Of a DNA stretch of 64,000 nt, positions 1 to 11,600 are shown one piece after another. The notes under the pieces were generated by a model that worked only from the letters and a program-made list of their open reading frames with translations, did not search any database and was not told the origin of the DNA. Source of the DNA: Pleodorina starrii (lineage: Eukaryota > Chlorophyta > Chlorophyceae > Chlamydomonadales > Volvocaceae); the NCBI GenBank assembly GCA_030267565.1, contig BRXU01000003.1, positions 2,154,001 to 2,218,000 of the forward strand. Reading direction: 5' to 3'. The position numbers were made by a program, and so were the translations under genes. How positions within the stretch are numbered: the stretch's first letter is position 1; every line of letters starts with the position of its first letter.

Positions 1-132
1 CCGTCGAAAGTGTGCCGCATTGCCGTTGCGCCTTGTTTGTATTTGGCGCATGTGTAACGGCTTTGCCTACCAGCAGTAACCACGTGTAGATGCAAGCGCG
101 TCCCCACCCCAACCCCCCTTCCCTCCACCCAC

Positions 133-3100
133 TTGCAGTTTAGCTCTTTTGAGATCTCCTCCGACAAAATGCACCACTTGTCCGGCATGCCCACCTGACG
201 GCAAGCAGCAGTCAGCAGCAGTCAGCAGCGGGAAGAAGTGAGAGCTCAGAGGCTAGGAGAGGAGCGAATTGAGCCCAATAACTTAAGCGGCGGCCACACG
301 ATGATGGGCGCAGGGGGGAGCGAGCCACGCACAAACAAACAAACGCAAACATTCGGTTGGCCTTCCCTCCTCAAGTCCTCATCATTATACACACACACAG
401 CCCTCTCCTTCCCGCCCTCGGACCTGCTTGTCCGGATGATATGCGATCGTGGCCTTTCGCAGCGTGTTCTTGATCCGGTCGCCCTTCACCATTTCGTTGG
501 TGACAGTGAAGTCGGGGCTGAGGCCCGGAGGGGGGTGCTTCTCGTAAACGTGTCGTACCAGCACGTGCGCGCCCTGAGGGAAGGGCGGGAGCGTGAGTTG
601 GTGGTAGTGGCGGTGGTGATTGGGAAGGATGTGTACAAATGGGTCACGGGGCGAGTGGACGTAAGGCCTTGGGCTTGGTAAACGGCTGAGGACACAAGGC
701 CCTGGGGGCTTGAGATAAGGCCTCTCGGGCGGGAAGGCCTGGGAGGCGGCGCGTCTCAAGTTCAGGTCGCATGTGCGTGTGTGTGTTCGTGTGCCATTCC
801 AGACAACACGCCAAGCACCGAACCAGGCGGGTAGGTCCCTCGTCGCCACTAACCCCACGACTCAGGGCCTCGACCCCGCCCTCTTCCACCAGCCGACCCG
901 CCCACTCTGCTAAATCGCCACCCTCCAGGTACCCCACCTCATCTGCTGCCTTCTTCAGCTCCCGCAGCTCTTCCGCCAGCTCCTTCTTCAAGGACGCCCG
1001 GGCGGTTGCCTTGGCCTTCTCCTCCGCCGCCTCTGCCTCCCGCTGAGCCTTGAGCAATGCCGCACGCGCCTCCCGATACCAGTCCGTGTGCTCCACCTGG
1101 CGAGGCATCATGGCCACACCCATCTGGATGACCAAGCGGTAGTGATCAGGGTGGTGGCTATCTTATTTTGCTGAGGTCTACGACCAGAGATACTCTGCGC
1201 TGAGAGTATCTGTCAGGATCTGTCTAGGAGGGGATTTTCCCGGCTGAACACGGCCCCGGGAGATATCATGCCCACCTGTGAGGCCGCATTATCTAAACCT
1301 TCAGCTTTTTGCACGGATAAGGTATCTTGTAATTTCTCCCGAAAATATGTTCATATCTAAAATAGCCACCCTGGTAGTGATCCACGCCCCGATCAGTCAT
1401 GCGCAGTACATTGTAGTACAGGTGGCCCAGTGATCGGTGCGCGCGAGCCTCCAAGTCCAGGTCGCGAGTGTGGGAGATGGCCTGTGGGGGGCGGGTGTTG
1501 GGGGGTAATTAGAACAGGTTGTGTGGGGATTGGCAGGGTTCGGCGGCAGAGGGTGGGGAGGTGGAGGTAGAAATGTGTCGATCCTCGTCTTATTTAGTCC
1601 CCGTCAAATGAGCCAGCTGGCCCGCCAGGGACAGGTATGGCGTGCCGCTGCGCACCAAACCCAATATTCCACATACACACATTTACTTTTCCTTCCTGCC
1701 TCCCGCTCCTAAACCCCCGGCCGTCCCGGAATCTTCGCCCTCCTACGTGCCCATAAGGCCCTCCCCCAGCACTGCGCACCTCCCGGTAGAAGTCCGCCAC
1801 CAGTCTCAGCCCCTCCATGTCCAAGCCCTCCATGTCCATGTGCTTCAGTAATGCGTCACCCGTGTGGCGAGACTGGAGGAAGAGGTGCGGAGAGGAGTAC
1901 GGGGAGTGGGGAGGAAGGGGTGAGAGACGATAGGGGTGAGGGCTGGATTTCCTGGGTGACGTGGTGTTAGCGGAAGAGAAGGGCCGGGGCACCTGGGAGG
2001 CAAGGAGGGAAGCTGGGAGGGGGGACGGAATGGCAGCTTGCATTGTAGCCCCTCATTTGCCTGGTCGTGATCAGGTGGTCAGGTCAGTTCAGTGGGTCCC
2101 GGGCCTTCCTCGGCAGCTGCCTCCCACCAAATACCAAACCTTGTCCCGCCCGCCTCCCCCCCGACCTGGGTGCTGCGGCAGATGGCGGCACAGATCTTTG
2201 CAGAGTCAAGCAGCTCCTCCGCCTCCTGAGGGGCGAGAGGTTGGGGGAGCGGGCCAAGTAAAGGAAGAGTGGGGCGGGGAACACTTAAGGCAGAAATGCA
2301 TCACAAGCCCAATCACACAATCGTAACCAGACAACACAGGCCACTGTAACGACCACAACAACCAAGGCCAGGAGACGCAAGACCGTCTGCAGCCCTTACT
2401 TCCGGCGGAGGATGCCGACACCCCCAACACACCCACAGCGCACCCGCCCACCAATACACTTTACACCCCCCCCCCCGGCAGCTCGTCCCCGCCCCTTCCC
2501 ACCTCCCGCATCTGCTCGTCCCCCGCCCTCGTCTCCCGCCCTCGTGCCCCCTCACCTCCTGCAACCCCGGGATCCCCGCCCTGATGGCGCTGTGGGCCGC
2601 CATCTGCAGCAGCGGCTGAACCCGGCCCACCAGGTCCAGGGCGCGCCTGATCAGGCAACAAGGGAGGCAACCAAGCAGGACGGGGACAACACGGGCGGGT
2701 GAGAGGGTGGGCGGAAGGATGGGGCCAACAGTCGTATGGCTGTGACACCGAATCGATGGTCTGGGGCTCAACTGCACCCAATGCACCGAATGGAGAGGTT
2801 CCATGGCACTGCTTGAGGACCAAGGAGGGCACCGGAGGGCTGTCCATGCTGGAAAGGAAAGGGTGGGACAGGCTGGCAGCGGCAGAGGAGCAGCGGCAGC
2901 GGGAGCCGCGTCTGTCAGCAAGGCCCAAGTACGCCCCACGCCCGCCTGCTGCATGGGCCCCCACTCTCTCTGCTTCCCTCTCCGCCCCCCTCGCCCGCAC
3001 CTCCACTCCTGTTCCGTGCTCCCCCTCTCCTGCACGTCCAGCGCCTCCCTCAGCAGGTGCTTTGCGTAGCGGAGGGAGAGGCTGGCCTGCAGGGAAGCCA

Positions 3101-5058
3101 CGTGGCCAGAGCGTCCCCAGGAGGAAGAGTCCACAGGCAGCACGGCGTGGAGCCTGAACGGGTGGCAGGAGGAGGCAGTGACGGGGGTGGGGGATGAATA
3201 GGCACTCCGAAAGCGGAGAGAGCGGGCGGGCAGTGCAGCATCGGCATCGGCCAGTTGGCCCTCCCCTCACTCCTCCTCGCCCTCGCTCATCCCCACCTGC
3301 CGAGCACCACCCCCTGATCTTCCGGCCAGCCCTGCGCCAGGAGGGGACTCTCGCGGACCAGATCCGATATCTGAGGGCCCGGGCGCCACGAGGGGAGGCG
3401 AGTGGGTGTCGCATGGGGCATTAGATTGCGAGTGCGCCAAGGGACTCCGGGCCCAGCAACACCCTAACCATTCCCTTTCACCCTTGTTGGGTTATATATC
3501 TTCCCTGGACAGTGCTCTGGCGCTGGCTTCGGTGCATCACAGTCACCCCCCCCCTCCTGCCTCTTCTCCAAACTTTCCGGCTGGACTAATGGTTAGCTTT
3601 TTGCAACCCCCCACTCCTCACACACCGCATCCCAGCCCACCCCAATTACCCCCCGAACCCACCCTCCAATCCAGGACCGTATCGATCAGCTCGCTGGCGG
3701 CCGAGTAGACATCGTCCATCCAGGCGATCGTCTGGCACTGGCTGCCCCAAATCAGCGCGGACACGTAGTGCTTGAGCGCCGTCACCTGGCAGAGTGAAGG
3801 GGGAAGGTCGCGGGTCAGGTCGAGGTGTAGCCATGTACCCGCTTCTCCCCTGTCGCCCGCCTACCCTCTTTGCCATCGCCGGAGCCAACAACACACCACC
3901 AAGCAACACGCAGCCAGACGCAGCCACCCCAGCGCACCCGGTTCCCTCCCTCCGTTTCCTGGGCCCCTTCGCTCGGCCAGCACCGCCTCGTATCGCGGCC
4001 GTGAGTCCCCTTCATGCAGCCCCCTTCACCCTTCCCGCGTGATCTCTCACACACCGACCCCTCTCGCCACTCCCCACCACCCGCCACCCGCCCCCACCTG
4101 CAGCTGCAGCGCTGTGGTTCCGTCCGCCCGGGTGAGTCTCAGTTTGCGTCTGGCCAGTGCTGCCAGGTTCTTGGAGGCGTAGCACTTCTCCAGGGGGGTG
4201 CTCGCAGTCTGGAGCGCGTTGCTGTACAGACCCTCAACCTGCAAGCCGCAGCGGACGCGCGCGGATCAGAGCAAACGGGGGCAGTTTACGTGGTCTCGGA
4301 GGTGTGCATCGCGGGGTCCCATGCCTCGTTCTATGGCTGGCTAGATCGCTGGTTCGATTGCGCACCTGGCTGATCTTGGTTGTGAGGAAGCAGGGGTCCA
4401 GGCCATCAAGGGACTGGTAGAGCGCATTGGCTTCAGAGCGGAGCTTGTTGGACCTGCGGGTGTTGTTGGAGAGGGCGGGTGGATGGCGCGTGGAAGGTCG
4501 GGTGCAGCACCAGCGATGGATGGAGGCGCCAATTGCAATACGACACCAGCGGCAGGGCCCTTGGCGGCAGCGGTTAGTAAAGAAGGTACAGATGGCATGG
4601 CAGTTACCAGGTGGCTGACGTCGTGGGACCGGGAGCTTCCAGCAGACCGAAGGACCGTAGTTGCGCGTCGCGCACCCTCACCCGGGCTGCCTATCTCAAG
4701 GCCACACATCGCCCCCTCCGACCTGCTCTTGGGATCGTTGGCCGCTTGCGCTTCACGGAACCTGGCCTCGTCGGTTGACACGTTCTCCTTGGACTTTCGC
4801 CGCTCGTCCGCAGCCTGACGCGTCAGCAATATGGTCTTGATGGATGGGAGCAATCTGAGCAAAAGACGTGCCAACAGCGAAATGCGGCTACTGACAAGCT
4901 TTTCGCCTTTCCAGTTGAATTATAAATGAGGTCATTTTGCGTTGTCGGGCTGGGCTCCGGTTGGGCAAGTAAACTTCGATCGCGCACACCTGCTCAGAAT
5001 GAGGATCGTTCCGTCGTTCAGGCGTTTTCAAAATTGAGCATCTAGATTTTTGGTTCAT
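133..5058 (-). CDS. J-domain protein, copy A (3' end off window; split by a MITE)
   Basis: Product: a helical, TPR-like protein with a C-terminal J domain, so probably an Hsp70 co-chaperone. Thirteen of 14 exons are visible: 4990-5058, 4723-4814, 4366-4453, 4098-4238, 3663-3785, 3297-3370, 3001-3153, 2556-2646, 2166-2225, 1780-1872, 938-1481, 424-573, 133-194. The last short exon lies left of base 1. Each boundary matches copy B at 8629-13952. The J-domain HPD motif (AYHPDKQ) ends the 424-573 exon. The start used is the ATG at 5056-5058; the codon aligned to the copy B start is ACG here. Exon 2 is 90 nt (30 codons) shorter than in copy B, removing a lysine/arginine-rich stretch. The exon 938-1481 carries an insertion (1147-1373 plus target duplication, 235 nt), which shifts frame and reads into TAG before the J domain. 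The remaining exons stay open. The gene may therefore be a young pseudogene, or may be rescued by splicing. The family is inferred from the HPD motif; the wider function is not known. Confidence 0.75.
1147..1373. mobile_element. hAT-like MITE, 227 bp
   Basis: The element sits inside a coding exon of copy A. It is flanked by a perfect 8-bp duplication GTAGTGAT (1139-1146 and 1374-1381). The paralogous exon of copy B has this octamer once (10087-10094), so the empty site is directly visible. The termini are inverted: the left end begins CAGGGTGGTGGCTAT and the right end, reverse-complemented, begins CAGGGTGGCTATTTT, which match with a 3-nt offset. An 8-bp duplication with CAGGG ends is typical of the hAT superfamily. 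No transposase is encoded, so it must be non-autonomous. Confidence 0.85.
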
Positions 5059-5367
5059 GCTGGCGAAGAGCCATCCCAATATGGAGATTAGGGCTAAGAG
5101 GAAGATGATCCAAGAAAGAGGGACAACATCTGACATTCCCGGCAGACAAAGCCACAGGCAAATAAGAATAATGTCGGCCATATACGAGTAATAAATGAAG
5201 GACGGATGGATGGATGGATGGATGGGTGGATGGATTTATAGATGGATGGATGGATGGATGGACTTCAGAAGGGCCCGATGACATGTGCCAACCGTCGCGT
5301 GACAAACCTGCACAAAGTTGCGGCAATTCAGCCAGATTCAGCCTCGAAAAAAAGTTTTTATTTTGAA
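5059..5367. other. Upstream region of copy A; no gene seen
   Basis: The part next to the start codon aligns weakly with the equivalent upstream region of copy B, showing that the duplication included some 5' flank. A GGAT-type microsatellite follows at 5201-5263. I see no coding exon here. Confidence 0.4.
5201..5263. repeat. GGAT/GATG tetranucleotide microsatellite
   Basis: Tandem GGAT units with a few interruptions (a GGGT unit and a short TTATA break) span about 60 bases upstream of copy A. Confidence 0.9.
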
Positions 5368-6349
5368 CAAGTAAGGGCTGGCGCCATCCCGGGTTTATAC
5401 CGGTGGGGTTGCGGGGCTGTGTTGTGGGAATGATGTATTGTTAAACTTAATGGTGAGGGCCGGCTACCGCGAAAGCTATCGCTAAGGCCTTAATGCCCAC
5501 AGCCTCGCAGCAACCACCCTATGTAGCTACAAAACCCGAAAATCACTCCTCCACGCCTTCGCGGACACCTTAACTGGCACCATGTGCCGTACCAACGCCC
5601 TTATGAGGGCACAACTTCTCTGAGTTCACAGAAAACCTTGGTTTTCTAGCGTTACACTCAGAAAACCTTCAGTTTTCTAGCGTTGCACCCACCCTACTCT
5701 CCACACCCCTCTTCCCGCCCTCCCGCTCGCAGCAGGGCGAGCTTCGTGCGTATTAGGTGATATGAGCACCCAAATTATGACATACGTAATGAACAAAGGC
5801 TCATGGGCATATTTACTTGTGGTGTACGTGTCTCACTGCACACGTGGTGGGGGGCACAGGGCGTGTGCATCCGCCCCCGCAGCAAGGCAGTTATCGTGCG
5901 TGTTAGGTAATTTGAGCTGCCATTACGGATATCGGGTAACGTGCTGATGGAACCATGCATTGGTGGGGGCCCCGGGGTTTCCGCCCCCCCTTCACCCCGC
6001 ACCCCGGTGGATGTTCCGCAAGGACAATGACCCTGTGAGACCCGAACGCCGTCATGGTGGGTGGGTGGATGGGTCGGAGACTCTCAAGCCTGCGGCCCCG
6101 GACGCCTGCCGGATGATATGCGTGAAACCGAGCGAGTGGCCCCTATGCGGGTGACGCTAGGTTACGCCTGTGACTGCCGCAGTTGATCTCCCGCTGCACG
6201 AAACGTCGTCGACATTACCCGAAGAGATGGTGCATGAACAACGCTCGGGTGCAAACACATCTCATGTATAGGCACACACTACATCATGCCCACAACACAG
6301 CCCCGCAACCCCACCGCTATAAACCCGGGATCGCGCCAGCCCTTACTTG
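5368..6349. mobile_element. 982-bp terminal-inverted-repeat element, non-autonomous
   Basis: About 71 bases at the left end (5368-5438) reappear reverse-complemented at the right end (6279-6349) with roughly four mismatches. The tips read CAAGTAAGGGCTGGCGC. Directly outside both tips is TTGAA (5363-5367 and 6350-6354), which fits a 5-bp target-site duplication. The interior has no ORF resembling a transposase. It contains two copies of a short palindromic motif (5629-5653 and 5659-5684) and a diverged internal repeat of GTGCGTRTTAGGT near 5746 and 5898. The superfamily is not identified. Confidence 0.75.
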
Positions 6350-6354
6350 TTGAA

Positions 6355-7951
6355 TACATAACGTTTCGGCGTAAACCGCCAATCCATTCATGCCACCAAT
6401 CGTGCCTCCATCGGAATTTGGGGAAGGCCGTTGCGGCCGTTGTACGGTCACCACGCTGCCCCTGACAAAACAAATAAGCCCAGGTTTGCTTCACAAACAC
6501 GGGTACAACCCCGGGTACCGCCATAGGGAGACGGTTGGATTACTAGCGGTTGTAGGCCCTAGCTACAGCTGTAGTACGTACCCCTACTATATCTTAAGTA
6601 AACTTTATACTAGGAAGGACTAGGGGCACAGGGGAGGTGGTAGTGGGCACAAGTGCGTCGGGCAGTCGTGGTGCATGGGGGGCCCCCACCCTTCCCGACT
6701 CCCCTGTTCCCGACTCCCCTGTTCCCGACTCCCCTGTTCCCGACCGCCCTACCACCCTAGGGCCCCCAGTGCCCCCGGCCCCTCCTGCACATCGCGCCTT
6801 CCCGCAGCCCGCAGCCTCTGCCCTTTCCGCCCGTCCTGCCGTCGTTCTTCCCCTCTCCTCGCCCTTGCCCTCGTGCCCCTTCGCCCTTCACCCTGCCCCG
6901 CATTCCGTCCCTCCCGCACTCGTCTTCCTTCTCCTGTTCTCTTTCCCTTCGCCGTTCTCCTTGCCGTTCTCTTTTCCTTTGCCCTTTCTTCTCTACTTTT
7001 CGCCACCCTGCCGTCGTACGATCTGCCCATCCGTATCCCTTTCTTCTCTGCCCAGCCGCCCCTTCCAGCCCTCTTTTGCACCGCGTCGCCGCCCCAGCTC
7101 GTTCGTGGGTTTATGTGTGTCTCGCCTTGCTTGCCTGCCTGCTCGCTCCCCCCTTCGCTGACATTGCCGTTGCCCATTGCCGTTACTCACGCCGTTTCCT
7201 TCGCTTCTTTCCATTTCGCTTCCTCCATTGAGCGCAGGTGAGTCTACCATTTATCGGGTTGTTTTGTCTGGGCGCTCGTGCTGTTCATTCTTGTGCTGTC
7301 CCGTGTACTCGTCCGTCTGAGTTGGTCTGGCGGCGACGCGGTGGCTGCACTTTTCAGCTCGATAAGGTTACAGGTATGTTCGGTAAGTATTGCTGGGTTC
7401 TGGGTCCGTTCGCTAACGCCGTCTCCTTCTCCGCTGCGGTATTTTCTTTTTACCCTGGGGGAGTCCCCCCCTCCCGACCGCCCCTTGTGCCCCCGGGGGA
7501 GCACCCCCCCGACCGCCGTGGGGTGCCGCAACACAGCAGGATCTGGTAATGTTGTCGCTAGATCGGGGCTACGGCATCGCGCTTGGCCGTTGGGCCACTT
7601 ACGTCGGGGCTTCTGGTTTCCAGCAGGGGGCTCCGTCGTTCGCGGCGCAGCACAGTGCGTTACTGTCATCACCGTCAGCTGGTCCGTTGACGCTCCTCTG
7701 AATGAGTCCGGACTCTGGAGCCCACTCTAACAACCACACACACCATTTCAGCAGTCCTTTATTCTCAGCCTCATCAGAGATGAATACTCCCCAAACTAGC
7801 GAATGAGTTGTCTGCGTTAAGAGGGGGCTTTTAAGGCCACGACGATTGCTGCACAGCAAGCCGATTTGGCGGCTGGCGGCTTTGCAGGACTTGCTGCCCG
7901 ATCAGGCCCTGCAGGTAAAAGGCACAGGGTAATGGATCTGCAACCAACTCG
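6355..7951. other. Intergenic, pyrimidine-rich, repeat-bearing
   Basis: A 15-bp unit CCCGACTCCCCTGTT is repeated about three times near 6697-6750 and is followed by a long C/T-rich tract to about 7160. Open frames here encode only proline/leucine/serine-rich runs of low complexity and look like composition effects. A diverged dispersed repeat lies at about 7255-7470. Confidence 0.45.
7255..7470 (+). repeat. Diverged dispersed repeat, copy 1
   Basis: This stretch resembles, in opposite orientation, the sequence at about 32400-32570. Shared landmarks in the same order are a GTCTGGCGGCGACGCG-like block, CAGGTATG and GGTCCGTTCGCTAACG. A fragment of the same kind (CCGTCTCCTTCTCCGCTGCG) recurs in an SQD1 intron near 60950. 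It is probably a transposon remnant of unknown class. Confidence 0.5.
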
Positions 7952-7956
7952 TTACA
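7952..7956 (-). terminator. Candidate poly(A) signal of J-domain gene copy B
   Basis: TGTAA on the minus strand, about 670 bases past the stop codon, which is a plausible 3'-UTR length for a volvocine alga. Pentamers occur by chance, so this is a candidate only. Confidence 0.35.
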
Positions 7957-8628
7957 ACTTCGTACAACGCATGGGCCGCTCGCAGCCCTGGCGAACAGGC
8001 GTTGCCTGTCTGTAAGTTATCTCCCGTTATGTCGAGTGGCGCAGTGTCACAGCGCCCTCCCTCAGTGCAGCTCAGCACCCCGCGGGAGCAGCCTGCTGCG
8101 GCCCCATGAACCCAACATACATCAACACAGGCCATCCTGACAGAAAGACAACTCCGGCTGACAAACATTATTTCATTCCCGGACGCTGGCCCACGCACAC
8201 GATTGATGTATGAGTAGCAGAGGGCAGCGCGGCGGCGGAACGCGTAACGGTGTAGACATGTGTCAGCTGATGATGTCATTACTCATTTGGGCCGTACACT
8301 ACTTCCTCCTAGACAAGAAACGGCCGCACCTTTAAAACTCGGCGCCGATAGCTCGGACTCAAAACCCTCTGTCCCACACACATTTGATTCTCCAAGGTGA
8401 AGGCAAACCACAAGCAACATGGTATTGTATTCAACTGTTCGAAAAGCCGTGTACAAGCAGGACAAGCAGGACTCGGACTAAATACTCCTTTCGAGAAATG
8501 TGAAGCATCACGCACGATGCCCCGATGGCATCCTCGTGCATCCATCGGGGCGGTGCACACGATGAGAAGGCGGACTCCACCGCTGGTGTAGAGCTCTAGC
8601 AGCCCTAGGAGCGGATATGCCTGCCCGG

Positions 8629-11600
8629 TTACTTCATATTCTGGTACCTGCGTGGCGCGTGGTCGGGGGTAGGTGTGGGGGTTGGGGGGCAGCAGCGGCG
8701 GCGATGGGATCTCAGGTGGGTGAGCTGGCAAAGGGGTTGGGGTCGGGGCCCGACCCGGACCGCACGTGCGGCTCGTGCGACATGGCAGGGTGAGGGCAGG
8801 GTGAGGGCGCGGAGGGCAGGACAGGGCCCAGTCGTACGGTACGACAGCGCCTCTGGTCCGCGTGAGGATGGCCTGCCTCCAAGCCAGTCAGCACGCATAC
8901 CCCCAAGGCACTGCACCGCACTTCGCCTGGTCTCACCTACTGCATCTGCCTCCGATGTGGCACCACCTACGCCCCTACGGCCCCGGGTCTGCTCCCTCCA
9001 AAGCAATCCCAGCTCGGCAGACAGACCCGGGCCCCTCCCGCCCTATGACCCCCACCCCCTCCCCTTCCACCTACCAGTCCCTGGGGCAACACACACCCCA
9101 CCCCAACCTAACCCAACCCCCCTTCCCTTCACCCACTTGCAGTTTAGCTCCTTTGTAATCTCCTCCGACAAAATGCACCACTTGGCCGGCTTGCCCACCT
9201 GACGACAAGCAGCAGCCAGAGGGAAGCAGCAGTCAGCAGCGGGATAGTAAGAGTGCAGAGGAGAGGAGCGAAATAAGCCCAACAACATGAACCATGGACA
9301 GGCCAGCGGCGGCCGCGCGATGATGGGCGCAGGGGGAGCGAGCCACACATAAACAAACGCTAACAGTCGTTTGGCCTCCTCATCGGACCACACACACACA
9401 GCCCTCCCCTTCCCGTCCTCGGACCTGCTTGTCCGGGTGATATGCGATAACGGCCTTTCGCAGCGTGTCCTTGATCCGGTCGCCCATCACCATTTCGTTG
9501 GTGACAGAGAAGTCGGGGCTGAGGCCCGGAGGCGGGTGCTTCTCGTAAACGTGTCGTACCAGCACGTGCGCGCCCTGAGAGAAGGGCGGGTAAGTGGGTG
9601 GGTGGTGGTGGCGGTGGTGATTGGGAAGGAGGTATCTTGTACAAATGGGTAATGGGGCGAGAGGACGTTAGGCGCTGGGATTGGTAAACGGCTAAGGACA
9701 CAAGGCCCTGGGGGCTTGGGTTTAGGCCTCTCGGGCGGGAAGGCCTGGTAGACAGCGCGTCTACCTCAAGCTCAGGTCGCATGTGCGTGCGTGTGTGCCC
9801 TTCCAGACAACATGCCAAGCACCCAACCAGGCGGGTAGATCCCACGACTCGGGGCCTCGATTCCCCGCCCTCTCCAGGTCCCCACCTTCTCCGCCGCCTT
9901 CTTCAGCTCCCGCAGCTCTTCCGCCAGCTCCTCCATCAAGGGCGCCCGGGCGGTTGCCTTGGCCTTCTCCTCCGCCGCCTCTGCCTCCCGCTGCGCCTTC
10001 AGCACCGCCGCACGCGCCTCCCGATACCACTCCGTGTGCTCCACCTGGCGAGGCATCATGGCCACACCCATCTGGATAACCAAGCGGTAGTGATCAACGC
10101 CCCGATCAGTCATGCGCAGTACATTGTAGTACAGGTGGCCCAGTGCCCGGTGCGCACGAGCCTCAGACTCCAGGTCCAGGTCGCGAGCGTGGGAGATGGC
10201 CTGTAGGGGGCGGGCGTTGGGGGTTGGGCGGGGATGGGCCGGGATCAGCGGGAGAGGGTGGGGAGGTGGAGGGGGAAATGTGTCGTCAGGAGGGGCGGTG
10301 TGGAGGGGTCCAGTCCTGTCAAGTGCAGTGGGTTCAAGCAACGATAGTCAAATCCCAACCGCCCTGTCCCTACCAATCCCCCCAACCATCTAAGTTCCCG
10401 TCAACCTAGCCAGCCAGGCAGGCAGACAGTACCAGGCACGGTTTGTACCCGCACCCAAACCCCGGCCGTCCCGGAATCCTCGCCCTCCCACGTGCCCATA
10501 AGGCCCTCCCCCAGCATACCCGCCTACCCGGCCCCCCTGCGCTGCGCACCTCCCGGTAGAAGTCCGCCACCAGTCTCAGCCCCTCCATGTCCAAGTCCTC
10601 CGAGTTGTCCAACACACGCTTCAGCATTGCGTCACCCGTGTGGCGAGACTAGAGGGGGAGGTGCGGAGAGGAGGGCGGGGGGTGGGGAGAAAGGGGCGAG
10701 AGGCGGTAGGGGTGAGGGCGGGATTCCTGGGTAACGTATGTGGTGTGAGCGGAAGAGCAGGGCCGAGGCAGCTGGAAGGGAAGGAGGGAAGCAGGGAGGG
10801 AGGCCGGATTGGCAGCTTGCATTGTAGCCCCTCATTTGCCTGGTGCGTGATCAGGTGGTCAGGTCAGTTCAGTGGGTCCCGGGCCTTCCTCGGCAGCTGC
10901 CTCCCACCAAATACCAAACCTTGTCCCGCCCGCCCCCCACCGACCTGGGTGCTGCGGCAGATGGCGGCACAGATCTCCGCAGAGTCCAGCAGCTCCTCCG
11001 CCTCCTGGGGAAGGTGAGGGAGGTTGGGGGAGCAACGGAGGAGCGGGCCAAATAAAGGAAGGGATTGACTGGGGCGAGGGAGAATAAAGAGAGGAAAGCG
11101 CCAAATACCCAATCACACAATCGCAGCCCCACACAAAAAGGCCACACCAGTACACGTCCCCGCCCCCGTCACCACGTCCCCGTCCCTTCCCACCTCCCGC
11201 ATCTGCTCGTTCCCCGCCCTCGTGACCCCCTCACCTCCTGCAACCCCGGGATCCCCGCCCTGATGGCGCTGTGGGCCGCCATCTGCAGCAGCGGCTGAAC
11301 CCGCCCCACCAGGTCCAGGGCGCGTCTGATCAGGCAACGAGGGAAGCAACAAAGCAGGACGCGGGAGGAAGGATGGGGCCAATAGTCGTATGGCTGTCAC
11401 AGCCACACGACGTATGTGAATGTGCCAACTCCGCACACATACACATACGTGCTCCCAAACCCAACGGACTTACGCCGCCCTCGCTGTACTCGCCTCACTC
11501 GGCTTGACTGGCCCATCCCCACTCCCCCTGCTTCCCTCTCCGCCCCCCTCGCCCGCACCTCCACTCCTGCTCCGTGCTCCCCCTCTCCTGCACGTCCAGC

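Noticed and set aside
6637..7241. Overlapping long plus-strand frames in all three phases
   Set aside because: Pyrimidine-rich DNA gives Pro/Ser/Leu-rich frames in several phases at once; no domain, start context or splice logic.
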